From: Pseudorasbora parva
Lineage: Eukaryota > Chordata > Actinopteri > Cypriniformes > Gobionidae
Assembly: GCF_024679245.1 (NCBI RefSeq)
Contig: NC_090180.1
Span: 14,910,007 to 14,974,006 of the forward strand
Length of the DNA: 64,000 nucleotides
Direction of reading: 5' to 3'
The stretch's first letter is position 1. Every line of letters begins with the position of its first letter. The notes below the pieces were generated by a model, which was given only the letters and a program-made list of their open reading frames with translations, was not told the DNA's origin and ran no database searches. The translations under genes were made by a program, and so were the position numbers. This document shows, one piece after another, positions 38,783 to 52,880 of the stretch.

Positions 38783-39900
38783 ATATGCCTTTTTTAAAGT
38801 GCACACCATCCTTTTAGGCCTGAATGAAGGGATTTTTATTATGATTATATTTAAATAATATATAAACAAAATAAGGTTATTATATAAAATAATATTATAC
38901 CTTGTACTCTAAAATAAGAAATTATGTATTTAATAAAATATTTAAATTATATTATAAAATTACAATACTAGTATTTAGACATTAATTTCTTCATTTTTAT
39001 ACATTATACAATCAAGGTTTTATTTTGACAGATTGCCAGGAATCAGATGCATTCACAGTGAAACTCGTCACTTTATTGGTAATGCATATATTTATTGAAT
39101 TTTTTTTGTAGCCTGTGCGACTTGACAATTGCATTATAGATTATCTATAGATATAGATTTTATTTTGATGTATCGTGCAGCACTAATAAACATTTAAATA
39201 AAGGGGAAATAATGCTAATAAGGTCAAATAATAGTGCAATGCAAATTAAGCTCTAATTGTACTGTTCACCTTTATCTATCTTCCCCACAAAACTGCTCCA
39301 AGTTTAATCAGTAGTCAGGAAGTGAACTTGTAGAGGTCAAGATGGGGTCGCTTGGCGTCTTAGCATCCATTGCGTTATTCTCAGGCTCAGTGGCGTGTTA
39401 GATCGAAGGAATTTATGTATGAGTGCGATGTATGTGTCTGCACTGAGTCAGACATGAGGCTCACCGTGTTTATCTTGCAGGATCTTCAGGACACGCTGAG
39501 GGGAGCTGTCATCGGGTGCTGTTGGAAGTAGGTGCACGTCTCGGTTTCCTCCTGTTAAGCTCTCCTGCACGGCGGTCTGGGAATGACAGGACTGTGTCAG
39601 TGTTAATATTTACCTGTTCGGAAGAGCTGAGAGACTCTCACTTTCTCTCTCATTCTCACACCTTTCTCACCTCATTCAGATGAACTGTTTTTGTTATCAC
39701 AAGCTTTAGGATGTGAACAACTATATATGGAAGACCCGAGAATTTTTTTACTCCCCTGAATTGTTCTCAGGTTTTATTCATTACATATTATATGTAAGAT
39801 ACAGTTCATTAAACACATAATGACCTTTTTTTGTAACATGGCCCAATAGGAGTGGGGTGAGTTGTCACAGTGGAGCCTGCAAATTAACAGCCTATATACT
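38783..39900. other. non-coding; less AT-rich 39280-39700
   Basis: AT-rich to about 39230. Then a non-repetitive block follows, possibly conserved, without coding frame or clear motif cluster. Confidence 0.35.
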
Positions 39901-39917
39901 GTAACTGTACTGTACAG

Positions 39918-40190
39918 CAGTGTTTCTCAACCAGAGGGACAGGGGCCACTAGGGGGCTTTGAGATTTTGATTTAAAATAAAACAAGTATTAAAATAAGCT
40001 AAAACAACTTAACTTAATAGTTTCATTTACATATACAAAATATGTATCACAATACAATGTATTTTATGTCAAAGAGAATTATGTAAATGTATATACTAAA
40101 TTTTTAAAATTGTTAATTGATAAATAAGTATGTAACTTTCATCGTGACAACTAGCCCCAGTCTCCCTTTATAGCAGTCTGGGAACCACTT
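39918..40190. mobile_element. hAT-type remnant, CAGTGTTTCTCAACC-ended
   Basis: CAGTGTTTCTCAACC, a typical hAT (Charlie-like) terminus, begins at 39918. A weak inverted match, CTGGGAACCACTTGG, ends near 40190. The interior is AT-rich and non-coding. Confidence 0.4.
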
Positions 40191-40383
40191 GGAAGTAATA
40201 AAATCGTTAACAGACTCTTGAATCCATAATCAATTAGTCACAGTCTAGTAATCACATAAATTAACTGTTCATGATCACTTATCGTTGTAATTATATTCAA
40301 ATGTTTTTGCCTTTGCCCATCAGTCAGAGCAAATCTATTTGGCTTATTGTGTCTCAATACCTCCTCAGAAAGGACTAACATTC

Positions 40384-40580
40384 AAAGGGATCATTTACTC
40401 ACTCTCAAGTTTTTTTCTTATCTTCTGCTGAACATAAAATAAGATATTTGTTCAACAACATTCTTCAAAATATCTTCTTTTGTATTCAGCAGAGGACAGG
40501 ACTTCATACAGGTTTGGAACAACTTGAAGGTGAGTAAATTATGAAAATTTTCATTTTTGGGTAAACTATTCCTTTAAGGA
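40384..40580. mobile_element. short foldback MITE
   Basis: AAAGGGATCATTTACTCACT at the left is opposed by GTGAGTAAATTATG and GGGTAAACTATTCCTTTAA at the right. Its centre is also palindromic (CTTCTGCTGAACATAAAATA against TTTGTATTCAGCAGAGGA). Confidence 0.6.
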
Positions 40581-43500
40581 GGAAGGACACACTGATCTGA
40601 ATTGGGCTGATCACTTTTACTCACTATGGCTTTTTTTATTTTCTCAGACCTGTCATGCAATATGGTGGCTGAGATCTGAAGTCCTCCCTGTCCCTTTTTG
40701 AGAAGGAGAGGGATTCCCTGGGCAAGTGCTGAAAAGAGATTAAGAATGCTGTAGAGCGTTAAGCTCTTTAAAGAGGTATCGCAGTGCTGTTCGGGCTCCA
40801 GCATGCTGGGTCACTGACCATGAACCCTATGGACTCCCAGCATGCACTGAAAACCCACAATGAGTTCAGAAACCAGAGCTGCACACCTCAGGTGAGAAGG
40901 ATCAAAAAAACTACATGATGAGACTAGAATATTACACACGCTGCCCTTTACACCACAAAATCATTTTCATTTGTTATATGAGAGATCTTATCAATCATAG
41001 GAAAAAGCAGACAGATAATAATTATTTAATTTTATTAAAATAATAATTATTAATAGTTTATATATTAACTGAACTAAATATAAACCAGTTTACCTAACAC
41101 TACAATAATAATATTTGTTAAAATATTTGTATTAATAAAATAATAAAAAACTATAATTATCACTGTAGTATTAGCTACACTTTATTAATTTCACTGTGAA
41201 GATATATATTTTCTTATAGTTAATAGAAACTAATAGCATTACATGCTAATATTCTATTGTATTTGCTTTATTGTTGAATAATCTTTTTTATATTATAATT
41301 TAATTTTAAGAGTTAGGCATCTCAGATTAAAGCTGCATTTCTGTAGACATTTTCCTTAATGTCATCAGGGTAATAATAAAATAATAAAATAATAATTATA
41401 TCCCCCACCTACAAAAACAGCATTGTCAATTTAGCACAATGATGACTTGGTTAATCAATCTGATTTTTTGCTCAGCTAAGCCAGCGCTTAAAAAAAAAAG
41501 AGAAAAGAACCTTATCTAGTCAATTCGAAGGCCTGTACCCATACAGAGAGGATAACCCAGAGTCCTGGGAATATCAGTGGCTGCCAATTGCAGTAATGGC
41601 CCCTAATTCCAAATTAATTCAGTCTAAATGAACTGTCAGGAGAAGATTGATCTGTTGTAAAGGCTGTCTTGATGAGGAGTGTCTTGGGAAAGGGTGATTA
41701 GCCGCGGAGGGCTGGCTCAAGCCGGCACCGCCTGAGGCCGGAGCGCTGGTGGAGGGGTGGATGCTGAGGAGCAGCTGTGAGCCCAATGGATGGAGGAGGG
41801 AATGTTTCGGGGAACCGGCCCTGCGATTTTAGAGACGAGACACCAACTTTGTCAAACGTGTGCTTCTTGAGTTACGTACCATTATAGTCGTTTTAACTCT
41901 CATTATTGATATCTTTTCAACAGGATTTACTTTGTATTGTTTTGGGTAATAATTGTTTATCACATGTATCAGTTGAGCCTCTAAAGTCCACTCTGCTGTT
42001 TATGACATCTTCACGTCTTTATGCAGCATCCCTGCATTTATAGTACATTTTCAAATCTGATCGTAGGAGTGACATCTTCATATAATGAGATCTTCTCATT
42101 ATTACACCAAATTCGACACGATCCATTTCAGGCACCAATTCAACCTTCATGTTTAGTGCTTGACCTCTTCCTGTAGAGCAGAGTAATTGTGAAATACATT
42201 TATTGATGACGACGTTTTGTCCTGACATCACCCCCAACCAAAGTTAAGTTCGACTAGCACTTCATAAGATGATCTCGTAAGTTCGGAAAGTCTTCACAGT
42301 TAGTGGCTTTCATGTTTAACCATGACTTTCTTCTGAGATAAAACGGATGTGTAAACAATTTAGAGATGAGAATTATTTCATCAGGCATAGAGAATGTATC
42401 TGAAAAAACAGACATAGACTCCAATTCAATTAACAAACGCTGCAATAACTATTTCAGTGCGCAAAAATAGTTTGCTCAAAAAAAGAAGAAGAGCAATTCA
42501 CGCTCTAAAATGATTCCGCAGCATTTTATTTATTAGGTAATCATAATTTTTTGATCCTTGATCCATAGGTTCAGGCCTCTTCCCAATCCTATACTCAGGG
42601 ATGGGTCGTTATGGTTACTATACCACTGAATTCCTCCGAGCATAATTATGTTAATCTACACAGCAGGTTGAGCTCCAGTGCTGACACCAGAACTTTAAAC
42701 CCCACCAGCTTGAAAGAGGCCAGCCTATAAGGTACTGTTTGATGTTCAAATCAATCTCTTTCAAAGTCTATATTAACGGCGTGCCTTAAAGTATTGGACA
42801 CACTCCCAAGTACTGCAATGGCATTAGATCTACTGTCATTAATTTGGCCAGGCCCTTGGAAAAATATGAGAAGCCTCTCAAAAGCCAAAATAGTTAACCT
42901 TATTAAGGCATCCATTTATTTAGAGCGTCTGTTATTTATTTATTTATTTATAGGCCCAGAGTGGAATTTTCTGCTTTGTGAATAAATATAGGCCATAAAA
43001 ATATTTTCAGAACTGAGCTTTATGCTGAAAAACTCCTTATGATGCAAAGAGGAAAAAATGATGGTCAGCATAGGAATGTGCATAAATAAATATCGTTTTA
43101 ATGGAACGGATATTGGAATTTGAGGACCTGACCGCTAAAAATTGTTCTGATGTGCTGTAATTTAACTTTGAACGTTCACATCTGTTGTTTTTGTATAGAC
43201 TGGTGAACTATAGTGTAAATATTCTCTATTTTAAAATGTTTTCCTTTTAATTGCATTGTTAAAATGTCAGAAGTGTGACATAGACTGTTATGATTGCAGC
43301 TGGGCAATTGTGTGTGTGTATATAGTGCATTTTTCTCACTCTCACTGCTAATCTTTATAAGCCCCCCACCCCCTTAAACACAACACATAGGAGATTTGTG
43401 TGATCACGGCTCAGAGAAACATGTTTTGGGGTGAGATGTTGACTGCCACTGACCAACTAATTTTCTTCCATCTGGACATATGTTTTTTGAAATTGATCTC

Positions 43501-43790
43501 TGTTTGTTTGTTTTAGTATCTGACCGCACTGCCATACTAATCCCCACCAGAAAAACACATTTGTTTTGCATAAACAGAGATACTTTATTATGTCACATAA
43601 CGTGGAAGTCTGTTTTAAGAATATACAGTGGGGTATGCTGTTTCAACCCATGTTTGAGTCGAATATGGACAAACTTTAAACCAATGGTCTCTAAGTTCCC
43701 ATTTACACGGTTATTTAGAAAAAATGTGTATGTCAACTGAGACAAACGGGTGTTTAGGCAGCCAACGTCACAGTATGCGCCAGAACTCGC
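40581..43790. promoter_or_regulatory. non-coding; candidate conserved block 41500-41850
   Basis: No gene found. The block 41500-41850 is GC-balanced with CCCCTAATTCCAAATTAATT and GGGTGATTAGCC words and no repeat character. The rest is AT-rich, with AAT-rich stretches near 41030-41170. Confidence 0.3.
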
Positions 43791-43796
43791 ACCTAC

Positions 43797-44195
43797 CACT
43801 GTAAAAAAAAAAAAAAGTGTTGGTTTAACTCAAAAAAGTAAGTTACCTGGTTGCCTTAAAATTTTGAGTTTATTGAAATTGAAAATGTGAGTTTATTTTG
43901 AGTTTTGAGAAATTTGTTTAATAAATAGAAACTCAAAATATTATTGTATCTGAACCACATAAAAAAATTAATTTAATAAATCATGAAAATATCCCTATTT
44001 GGCATGTTTCACTGCGTCATCAGAAATAAAACACACACAATTACCCATATGCTTACAAAACCTTTTAATAATATTTTAATAAAGGTTGTCGAATCTCAAA
44101 AAATATTAATTGTATTAACACAACATTTTTATTTCAATGAACTCAAAATTTTAAGGCTACCAGGTAACTTTTTTTCTAAATATTTTTTTACAGTG
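43797..44195 (+). mobile_element. MITE, CACTGTAAAAAA-ended (copy 2)
   Basis: Same ends and interior as 3663-4055 and the same orientation (TAAGTTACCTGGTTGCCTTA, TTTCACTGCGTCATCAGAAA). TA follows the right end. The left flank lacks a neat TA. Confidence 0.75.
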
Positions 44196-44740
44196 TACGT
44201 CAAAAGTGCGACCTATGTTTAAATGTGATCATGGAAGCGTTCAGAGTAGCAGTCGCATTTATGTTGGTGCAAACTCTTCTTGTGTGTTTGCATTTGCAAA
44301 TACAGCTGATCCATTATGTCAAGGAGCAGAGACGAATAAGTGCTCGGAGGAACTAGTCACCACCAGCGCCGCCACTATTTTCGGGATTCTGATTGGCTTA
44401 CGTGGGCTTGAGCTTCTCGTTACACTGCCACCTACAGGTTTGGCATGCTCTTGACGGCATATATACACCAGTATGTGTAAATGAACACTTTTCTGAAAAC
44501 TGATGTGTGCACGAGGTTATTTTTGAAAATAGTGTAAACGTAGCCTAAATTTAAACATGAAAATGAACAGAACATTTTAGGATTATGAACACTTTAAGTC
44601 CAAGAAGCATGACAAAACTTTTGCACTATATTTCAAGGTTACTAATCAAAGTAAATTTGTAACATTCATCAGCTGAACTCCTTTGTACAGACGGTCAGAT
44701 GACACTTTACTCAAAGGTGTTTATAAAACTGCAAGAGGGA

Positions 44741-44782
<42 letters not shown>

Positions 44783-45104
44783 CCTTCAGATCATATAATT
44801 TGTAATGAATCCACTCACACCAGCTCAGAGACCCACTCAATCAACTTTTACTCAAGTTACTGTAGTAAACGCTGCACAAAGGTATCACCCTCTACAACGG
44901 CAAAAATATAACTGTAATTAATATGATTAGCCTTTTGCTTGACTACATTATCAAACAGCTAATAATGTGTTGCTAATGTTACATAAGCCATGTTCCCGTT
45001 CAACATCTCTGATTCAGGCAGCTGCCTTCTAACAATATGCATCCTTAGAAATGCTTTGAACATGATAGAACTTCAGTGGAGAAAGCCATATAGTTCATCA
45101 TAAC
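44196..45104. repeat. non-coding with (TA)n at 44744-44781
   Basis: A microsatellite of about 19 TA units lies in otherwise unassigned sequence. No gene. Confidence 0.5.
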
Positions 45105-45560
45105 CAGTGTTGGGGGTACGGTATTACAAGTAACTTTAGTTATGTAATCAGATTACTTTTTTTCAATTAACTAGTATAGTAGCACATTACTTTTAAATTT
45201 ACAACAATATATCAGAGTTACTTTTTCAAATTAGTATAGCAAGTTACTTTATTTTTCCATTTATTCACTGACAGCTCTTGTCGAGGAAAATTGGTGTAAA
45301 CATTTTGTTGTAGTTCTAGACTAAATGTAAACATTTACTTATCTCACTTGCACACAAAAAATTCAGTATCCCTGAAAATTAATCAGTGAAATGCAAGATC
45401 AGAAAACTACGCAAACCTCCAATATTCAATTGCTCAATAAAAAAAGGTATGCATTTAATCTCACTTTATTGACAAATATACTTGCTGCTGAACTTTAATG
45501 ATTCAGTTAAACCATAAGCAAAAATGACTTTAGATCTTTTATTTTTATTGTTGAAATGGC
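45105..45560. mobile_element. hAT-type element part, CAGTGTTGGGGGTA-ended
   Basis: The left terminus CAGTGTTGGGGGTACGGTAT is followed by AGATTACTTTTT-type words, related to the element at 49023-49454. The right terminus is not seen; a truncated Tc1 adjoins at 45561. Confidence 0.5.
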
Positions 45561-46189
45561 AAACGATGCACAATTGGCACTAAGGGGCCTAAAGTTTCCC
45601 AAAAAACATCCCCCACACCATTACAACAACACCAGCAGCCTGCACAGTTGTAAAAAGGCATGATGGATCCATGTTCTCATTCTGTTTACCCCAAATTCTG
45701 ACACTACTATCTGAATGTCTCAACAAAAATCCAGACTCATCAGACCAGGCAACATTTTTCCAGTCTTCAACTGTCCAATTTTGGTGAGCTTGTGCAAATT
45801 GTAGCTTCTTTTTTCTATTTGTAGTGGAGATCAGTGGGGTCTTCTGCTGTTGTAGCCCATCCGCCTCAAGGTTGTGCGTGTTGTGGCTTCACAAATACTT
45901 TGCTGCATACCTCAGTTGTAGGAGTGGTTATTTCAGTCAAAGTTGCTCTCCTATCAGCTTGAATCAGTCAGCCCATTATCTGGCCTCAAGAATCAACAAG
46001 GCATTTTCGCCCACGTGACTGCCGCATACTGGATGTTTTTCTCTTTTCACACCATTCTTTGTAAACCCTATAAATGGTTGTGCGTGAAAATCCCAGTAAC
46101 TGAGCAGATTGTGAAATACTCAGACCGGCCCACCTGGCACCAACAACCATGCCAACGATCAAATTGCTTAAATCACCTTTCGTTCCCAT
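45561..46189 (-). pseudogene. truncated Tc1-type transposase pseudogene, family A
   Basis: The transposase start MGTKGDLSNL is at 46189, followed by VVGARWAGLSISQSAQLLGF, the same HTH as copy 1. The frame is interrupted after GRKCLVDS (stop near 45986); the remainder survives as shifted fragments. It retains the N-terminal codons that copy 1 lacks. Confidence 0.75.
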
Positions 46190-46328
46190 TCTGACATTCA
46201 GTTGGGAGTTCGAGATTGTCTTGACTAGGACCACACCCCTAAGTGCATTGAAGCAACTGCCATGTGATTGGATGATTAGATAATTGCATTAATGAGAAAT
46301 TGAACAGGTGTTCTAATAATCCTTTAGG
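45561..46328 (-). mobile_element. Tc1/mariner transposon, family A, truncated copy 2
   Basis: The right terminus GGTGTTCTAATAATCCTTTA ends at 46328. Content matches the copy at 27075-28232 from the terminal repeat to the AGTGCCAATTG region, where it stops at about 45561. The 3' third with the second Asp, the Glu and the other terminal repeat is missing. Confidence 0.8.
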
Positions 46329-49022
46329 TCAGTGTTGACATCTTGTTGATATTAGTTAATGGACTGTGAAGTAACGTGAACAAACCATTAACAGCTGGAT
46401 TTTTATAAACTAATGTTAACAAAGAATACAGTAACACGTACTGCATAACATAGTAGGCCTAATGATGATTTGTTAAAGCCCACCCGCACGTGGACATGAT
46501 TGGTTACTGGGTGTTTTGTGATGTAAGAAACGCCCAGCAATTTCAAATCGTGTTTTTTAAAACTCTTTGGTTCGTTGGACTTTAAGGAGAAAATACTCAG
46601 CAATGGCGTTGACATGAATTTGCTCATGGTTTATCTTAAAACGTATTAAAAACACCATATAGACAAACTTGAATTTCACCAAAGGTATAAAGGAAAACCA
46701 TTATCATAATCTCAGATTTTTCACGCCGCCTGTACTTTTTTGGGTAAAACAAAAAAAAAAGATTAATACTATTTTATGTTCTGTTTAAAGCAGCCCCCAT
46801 TTTACTTACACTGCCGTGTCATTATCATGTAGTTCATTAGTTATTAGCATCAGCTCAGCGAGCCAGTGCTGATGTAAGGGACCTGTGCATCCTGAGAGAA
46901 TCTGCTCTGTCTCTATTTAATCTGGCTGCCTGGCTGGCTGTAAAGTAACTTTGGACCCTTGATGCACCTCAGGACATATGGTGTCCAATGTCTCATTTCC
47001 CTGATGTACCTCCTTGCCGTTTGACATCGCAGAGATTTGACGTCGATGAGATCATTAGCAACTTTACTCCCCCAGTCGCCCGGGGCTATAAGCAGATAGA
47101 CGGCACAATCTCTATGGATTCCCTTCATTTCAGCCCGACGCCGTCCTCGTCCTTCTTCCAGTGTCATCCTCTCTCCATCTCCATCTCCTCTCTCCCCTCC
47201 TCCTCACACGAGTAGAGTCATTTCCATCCTTAAAAGAAAACTTATTTCAACCCTCGGCCTCCGTTGCCCTCTCTCAGTGATCAATACCCGAGCGGCGATG
47301 TCGGCGTGCACCTGGGAAGATTAGATTATCGATAGCATTTAAATACTCCTCACAGCCTCAGAATGGATACTCATTACTTAGTAATGTTCTGGTCTGGCCA
47401 AGTGAGATCTTACGGATTGGGATGCACTCGTTTACTGTACCAAATAATGTTCCTAGTGATACCTATACTAGTCCATCATCTTTAAAAATGTCACATTTAA
47501 CGGAATGTGTTATTTGCAATTACTTTGTAATTAATTTATGAAATTACTAGCAATTTCTGAGGGAACATGGTTTCCACAATATCACTCAATACCACGACCA
47601 AACATACCACTCAACACCGATTTCAAACGTCATAAAATCTTATAATGTGCTCACTCATTTACTTCCTGATTGTCTGTCAAAGTTATAACGAGTACACTAT
47701 TAATTATTAGCTGTTGGCGCACATAAAATGTTATACATTGAAACGTGTAAGACAATAGGTGCTGAAATTTTTATTTTAAATGCCTCTGTGCTTAATACAT
47801 CTTATCATTAAAAGAAAAAGCAACGTTCATTGAGAAACGCCTCAAATGAGCCGTGACTTCCCGACACCCGAAGCCATAATCCAATTTATATTTCGATTCT
47901 GCAAAGCAGCAATGTGATCATTCCATCTTGTTGTGCCACTGAGCCTAATTTCCTCTACTTGATGAACATGTTAGTAAAATATTGAGATATATGATGCCTT
48001 GTGATTAAAACTCAGGAACTTTTCGTATTTATAATATCCTGGGAAGTCTTGACTTTGGATCTGTTGTCATATGCTGCATCTTTTTCTCTTTAAAGATTGA
48101 AGGCCTGGCCCTCTCACTGTAAAATCACCTGAACTTGGGTTTAACTAATATGTAAAGTGGGCCAGAGCTTAGAGAGCCATGATGCGATTTTGAGGAGTGC
48201 CGTGGTTTTGGAAGAGGACTCTTAGAGATCTGAAGCGCCTCCCTCCCTCTTTCTCCTGCTCTGGAGGTTTAGAGACCCAGTGCAATCTCGTTCCAAATCC
48301 CCCTGATTTCATGACTCTCAGCAAGTAAGGAGCAGGCTTGTGGAAGGGGGTGTCGGGCGGTGGGTCGACTTTAGGGTGGCGTGCCTTCTCATGGGCTGGA
48401 GCTGGCAGCCACGGAAGGGGGAAGTGGGGGGTGATTTGTTTGTGCTTCCCTTTAGAAAAAGAGCTTACGAGTTCGGCAGAAGAAACGCGGGGAGCTAATG
48501 TGAAGATTTAGGACTTTCTCTCAGGCTTGGCCTTCCTTAAGCTCTGTCTGCTTGAGCTGTTTGCCGAGGTCCTGCTCCCACTGAGCGCGGATTAATACTC
48601 CCTCACTCCTATAGTCCGGGCGACCCTCCCACTCAGCTTCCAGCCACCCCGCTCACACACAAACACGGACACAAACAGTCCTAATCACCCCAGCGCTCTA
48701 ATCCACATTCTGCTATCTTGCTCTCAATCTTGACTAAGTGAGTAAGCATCTTCCAGGGCTTATTATTTTCAACAATGTATGGAGAAATAAGATAAATGTT
48801 TTTTTCTTTTCCCTCCTGCAAAGCCACAAATCTACAGCATTAAGTGGAATTGACAAGAAGCTTTTGACTGACCATGTGGGCTATAAGAAGGTGTTTGTCT
48901 GATTTGGTGGAGTCAATGAAATATTAAGATGTGAATATTAAGGTGTAAATGCCATCCTGTGTTAGTAAATTAATATAATTCTGTTACATTGACATAGGGT
49001 TATTAAAACTTCCTCTTTTTTC
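46329..49022. promoter_or_regulatory. non-coding; candidate conserved blocks 46800-47420 and 48050-48740
   Basis: Two GC-balanced, non-repetitive blocks. The first contains GTCGATGAGATCATTAGCAA; the second contains CTCTAATCCAC (a TAATCC site at about 48699-48704) and CCTAATCACC. Frames here are short and unrelated to known proteins. The sequence between is AT-rich. Confidence 0.3.
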
Positions 49023-49454
49023 CAGTGTTGGGCAAGTTACTTAAAATTACAAGCTACTAGTTACATCAGCAGTTTAATTAGATTACTTATTACTACTCTT
49101 CCTAAAACATTTTTGGATTACTTATTTCTAATTACTTTCTAAATCTCTTTTCAACCTCAACCAGTTGAACAATACAAGGATAGATAAACAATAAACAATT
49201 GCATAAATTATTCTGAAACTGACAATAGTATTTAAAGGGCGAAGGTTACATTAAAGACATATTTTAGCATTATATTTTGATGTTAAATCCACTAGTTTTA
49301 TACACAATAGTCTATAGTATATAATGCAATTACATCAGAAGTAACTAATTAAATTACAGAATTTTTTTAAAAAGAGTAATCCCTTTATTTTTTCAAGGGA
49401 AAGAAATTAAATTATAGCAATCAGATTACTTAGTAATAATTACACCCAACACTG
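49023..49454. mobile_element. hAT-type non-autonomous element, CAGTGTTGGG-ended
   Basis: CAGTGTTGGGCAAGTTACTT at 49023 is opposed by ATTACACCCAACACTG ending at 49454. The interior is AT-rich, with repeated AATTACTTA / TTACATC words. An imperfect TCTTT lies on both sides. It is non-coding. Confidence 0.7.
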
Positions 49455-51500
49455 GTCTTTCAGAGGTATTGCAGCATTGACTGAGGTTTTTATATGCATT
49501 TATTTTATTGTATGATAATAATGTATCACTTTAAGTTTAATAATGATTTAATTCAGCATAATATAATAAATGTTTAAAACATTCTTTTTTTGCATTGATG
49601 GCCATGATTTTAAACTAAGATATTTATACAAATATATTTAAAATGGAATTAATGTCAAATTGGTTATATTTAAAAATATGCATTTTTTTTTTATGAGACA
49701 GATAGTTCTGGTTCTGGCTTCTGATTGGTCAATAAATCCATATGGTATACAGCTGTGACAGGAAACATAGCATGTTCTGTTATACTTTTTGTAGCATATT
49801 GCTTAAATTTATGAAAAATATAAGTCTTAAATATAGCATCAAGGGGTAAAATAAATGGTTAATCAAGTTAATAAGTTATTTTTTATTTTTTTTAGCTCAA
49901 ACGCAAATTTAATCATACTAATTGCTCACTTTTGCCTCTGTGGACTTCACATTAAAACCAGTTGGCATCAGTGTAGTCAATATTGCATTTGTACTGTCAT
50001 TTATTGTTGAAAACCATATTTAATTGGTTACAAACCACCATACATTTTGTTCAAATGCATTGTAATGGTACATATAGGTCATAATTGACTGCTTTTGTCA
50101 ATTCAGAGAATAACAGATGATGATATCATTCCCACTCCTTTTTTTATTTTACACAAGTGTTACTGACTTCGTAGACTCTTTGCTAAGCAAACTTCCATCG
50201 TCTACCGCTCCCCCACCCTAACCATCTCAAAAGTAGTTGGCAAAGAAACAGAATAACAAACATATTTGGAGCAAAGCAAGAAAAAGAGGATGAGCCTTTT
50301 TTACCATGCCAAAGAGGCTGTCAAAACCCATTACCTAAGTGTCCTTTATCTTCCCATATGCTTTTGTTGCTTAATCAGCTTTGTATCTCCCTAAATCCAG
50401 GATTGAGATGAAAAAAACCAAATGGATGAGCCCGTGATGTAGAGGAATGTGTTCCTAGCCACCTGAAGTGGACTAGCACGGCTCTGTGGCCGGACTAGGG
50501 AGTGCAGTCAGAAATAGGACAGGCCACTCGTTAACTCTCCTTGCCGCCAGATCCGATTCTCCAGCCGCTCTCTGGGCTCTTGATCCTCTTGGATTTTTTT
50601 CTTTCTCTCTCTTTTTTTCCAACAGAAAGGAGGATTGCGGCTTATTCCACCACAATCCACACCGGTGGAGGAGAAGAGGACATATTCAGGATCAAGGCTG
50701 GACTTGAGCGGGAAATCGCCTCACAATAGAACTATTACTGTTATCAGATTTGCGTGAGAGGGTTGGTGTTTTTTAAAAGGATGGATTGTAAACGTATGCC
50801 AGTGCCGGGGGCCGCCTCTTTTCTTTGCTGCACACTAACACGCTAGCGTTTCTTGTATTGTGCAGGCCATAATGGAGATAAGAGCGACATCTGACCCAGA
50901 AATCACATTACAGGTTGCATCTCTGACAGATCAATGAGAGTGAAATAACTGGCCACACACACACAAACAGCCCCATCAGCTCTCCTCTCATCCACTAATC
51001 TATACCAGACAAATTAGCCTGGCAAACAGATCGGGACAGAAAAGATTTACTCTTTGCTGGCTAATTACATCAGCTCATTAAGAGTCTTTAAGAGGCTGTG
51101 ATTAGAGATGTTTGTTCACACTCTGCATGGTGTGTTTAATGGCTGACAGTTTATCACCCATCTGCCTGAAGCTGAGGGATAGGAACCTATTGGAATTCAT
51201 CAATATTTAAGAAGCTTGTGTCCTGGAGTCAAAAGAATCATTTATTGGTAGAGTGCCCTGTGAGTTTAGGGTTGTGAGAGATGCCTGTTGGTGTAAGCGC
51301 AGACAGGACATCCTGTCTCATCGCGGTTTCTAATGTGAACGCTCACACAGCCTCGTACGTGTTGAGGCTTACTTTTTGAGTTCACATTATAGAATCACAT
51401 CTCAGGTGGGGCTTTTTTCTTATGTCCTTGAGGAAGAACCTAACCTGGTTTTCCAACATGAGCACAATTGGTGTTAGGCATCTTAGCATCTCCTTGCCTG
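49455..51500. promoter_or_regulatory. non-coding; candidate conserved block 50150-51400
   Basis: AT-rich to about 50100. Then about 1.2 kb is non-repetitive, with CTAATTACATCAGCTCATTA near 51060 and GACAAATTAGCC near 51008. Short frames at 50473-50729 on both strands overlap and look like chance. Confidence 0.3.
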
Positions 51501-51507
51501 TGGAGGC

Positions 51508-51560
51508 TCATGGGTCTTCAACATTTTTCAGGCTAAGGACCACTTGGTGGATAAAGGAAA
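51508..51560. mobile_element. fragment of a hAT-type element end
   Basis: GGGTCTTCAACATTTTTCAG followed by GCTAAGGACCACTTGG resembles a Charlie-like hAT terminus. The opposite end was not found. Confidence 0.3.
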
Positions 51561-52159
51561 AAGAGCAGGGACACTGTGTTGCATGTAATACACAACTGTT
51601 GTACATTGTTTGGTTTTGGATAACACTGTTTTACTTTACATACTTTAATAAGATGCTTACTTTGCACATCTTTTAAAAAAGCATGTTGTATTAATTTAAT
51701 GGTACAGCTCTTTTGACACACCCAGTCATACAATTCAATATTTTGGGGTCAATTCAATTCAATATATTAGGGATGAGCGAGTACAGCATTACCTGTATCA
51801 GTATCTTTATCTGTTAACCATATGAATTATCTGTACATGGACTGGGCGGGGCCTAACCCAGAAGTGGGTGGAGCTTTAACCGGTATGTTATTTTTAATCA
51901 TGCAGTTGATATGGGTTGATCAGAAATTATTATATTTATTGCTGATTGGAAAACTATTTACATGACAACATCAGCACTGAGCTTCAGATCAATGGTTTTG
52001 ATCACGATAAACTATATACAGAACAAGTTTTGCAACAATGAATACAACACATGCGGTTGGAATTATGAAGAAAAATGTAATGAACAAGAGTTTTCATCTG
52101 AACATAACTTACTTTTTTTAACTTTTAATTGTTTATGATCAGTGTGTCATTACGAGACA

Positions 52160-52163
<4 letters not shown>

Positions 52164-52236
<73 letters not shown>

Positions 52237-52250
52237 TGTGTTTGTGTGTG
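52164..52250. repeat. (GA)n-(GT)n microsatellite
   Basis: About 35 GA units followed by a short GT run. Confidence 0.96.
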
Positions 52251-52461
52251 TAGAAAAAAATATATAAGTTAGGGTTAAGTCTTTTAAGTTAAATAAAGAA
52301 AGAGTATTGCATTGAAAACATTTTCTCCTTAACCTTTTTCTGTTCCTGTCGCCTAAGAATAGAATAGCAAAAAAAATGAACTGAACCCAACCGAAAATCT
52401 GTGGTTAAAAACCACGGTATGTATTGAACCGTGGACTAACTGTATTGTTGCATCCCCTATA

Positions 52462-52464
<3 letters not shown>

Positions 52465-52530
<66 letters not shown>

Positions 52531-52550
52531 TTATTATTATTATTATTATT
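52465..52550. repeat. (TA)n-(TTA)n microsatellite
   Basis: About 31 TA units, then about 8 ATT units. Confidence 0.96.
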
Positions 52551-52554
52551 CAGC

Positions 52555-52880
52555 AGGGATGCCATAAATTCATCAAAAGTGACAGTAAAGTCACAATTCG
52601 ACAAAATATTTTTATTTCAAATAAATGCTTTTCTATTAAACTTCTGTTATCAAAGGATCCTAAAAAATGTATCAAGCGGCACAACCTTTTCAACACACAG
52701 ATAATAATATGAAATGTTTCTTGAGCATAAAATCAGCATATGAGAAGGATTTTTGAAGGATAATGACTGAAGATTGGAGTAATGATTCTGGAAATTCAAA
52801 AGTGCTTCATAAATATTACTATTTTTACTGTATTTTTGATCAAATGCATACAGCCTTGGTGAGCATGTCTCACAAAAAAC
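52555..52880 (-). repeat. old interspersed repeat (same family as 3500-4140)
   Basis: On the plus strand it reads as the reverse complement of that family: TTTTTGATCAAATGCATACA, GCACAACCTTTTCAACA and AAATGTTTCTTGAGCATAAA. The last matches the family's conserved block, reversed. Confidence 0.55.
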